Below are positions 26,274-26,375 of a stretch of 26,375 nucleotides of DNA, in pieces. The stretch covers positions 1-26,375 of the forward strand of contig DATBMY010000204.1 in NCBI GenBank assembly GCA_036554605.1. The letters are read 5' to 3'. How positions within the stretch are numbered: position 1 is the first letter of the stretch; each line of letters opens with the position of its first letter. A program made the position numbers and the translations under genes. The notes beneath the pieces are model-generated. The model saw only the letters and a list, made by a program, of their open reading frames with translations, was not told where the DNA came from and did no database searches. This DNA comes from DATBMY01 sp036554605 (GTDB taxonomy: Bacteria > Acidobacteriota > Blastocatellia > UBA7656).

Positions 26274-26375
26274 TCAATTCGAGCGATAGTTCGTAAACTG
26301 CATGTCGATGCCAAAGTCTTTCTCTTTCAATAGCGCGATTACCTGCTGGAGCGTATCGCGGTCCTTTCCGGCGAC
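26274..26375 (-). CDS. YajQ-family nucleotide-binding protein, C-terminal end (cut by window edge)
   Basis: The minus strand is open from the window edge to a TGA at 26274-26276, giving 33 residues: VAGKDRDTLQQVIALLKEKD then FGIDMQFTNYRSN. This matches the C-terminus of YajQ (DUF520) proteins, where a KxRDxLQxVIxLLK helix is followed by a final FQFxNxR strand. YajQ members bind RNA/nucleotides, and one is reported to bind cyclic di-GMP. Only the tail is visible, so the call rests on this short match. Confidence 0.75.
   Translation of the reverse strand, partial: VAGKDRDTLQQVIALLKEKDFGIDMQFTNYRSN

Overview
The window is a GC-rich bacterial chromosome segment with no phage, transposase or CRISPR content. 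Gene content suggests an acidobacterium, perhaps a Blastocatellia-like lineage: a secreted M36 (fungalysin-type) metallopeptidase, a Zn-dependent phospholipase C-like protein, a short HisG plus HisZ pair, and a CIRCE-controlled groESL. This placement is inferred from gene content only; no rRNA or marker phylogeny is available here.

Layout. 1-1849: the N-terminal part of a DUF1015 protein (minus), a zinc-ribbon membrane protein (minus) and a crotonase-family enzyme (plus). 1858-6015: a large secreted M36 peptidase (minus) diverging from a membrane-anchored alpha/beta hydrolase (plus), with a palindrome in the shared promoter region. 5999-8369: a minus-strand run of an alkyltransferase-like DNA repair protein, a hotdog thioesterase and miaB. 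8370-9116: a gene-free, relatively AT-rich stretch. It holds a textbook sigma-54 promoter, several hairpins and a very strong terminator, then a separate sigma-70 promoter for glnA; I read it as a nitrogen-regulated small RNA gene. 9117-11601: glnA, a LEA2-like secreted protein and a DinB-fold protein. 11585-20508: histidine biosynthesis on the minus strand, in the order hisZ, hisG, hisD-hisC (one fused gene), hisB, hisH, then a plus-strand phospholipase C-like gene breaking the series, then hisA, hisF, hisI. 20642-24002: a MEDS-GAF hybrid histidine kinase and phosphotransacetylase (plus). 24038-26221: groES-groEL behind a perfect consensus promoter overlapping a perfect CIRCE operator, ending in a strong terminator. 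26274-26375: the last 33 codons of a YajQ-family gene (minus).

How the genes fit together. The his genes cover ATP phosphoribosyltransferase (HisG with its HisZ regulatory subunit), PRA-CH (HisI), HisA, HisH/HisF, HisB, HisC and HisD. No hisE and no histidinol-phosphate phosphatase are visible, so those must lie elsewhere. Three joints of the series carry short AT-rich or inverted repeats: hisZ/hisG, hisB/hisH, and the linker inside the hisD-hisC fusion. The linker repeat is nearly identical to part of the hisB/hisH spacer, which suggests that repeat spread produced the fusion.

The most interesting candidates are the sigma-54-driven structured RNA upstream of glnA and the repeat-linked HisD-HisC fusion.
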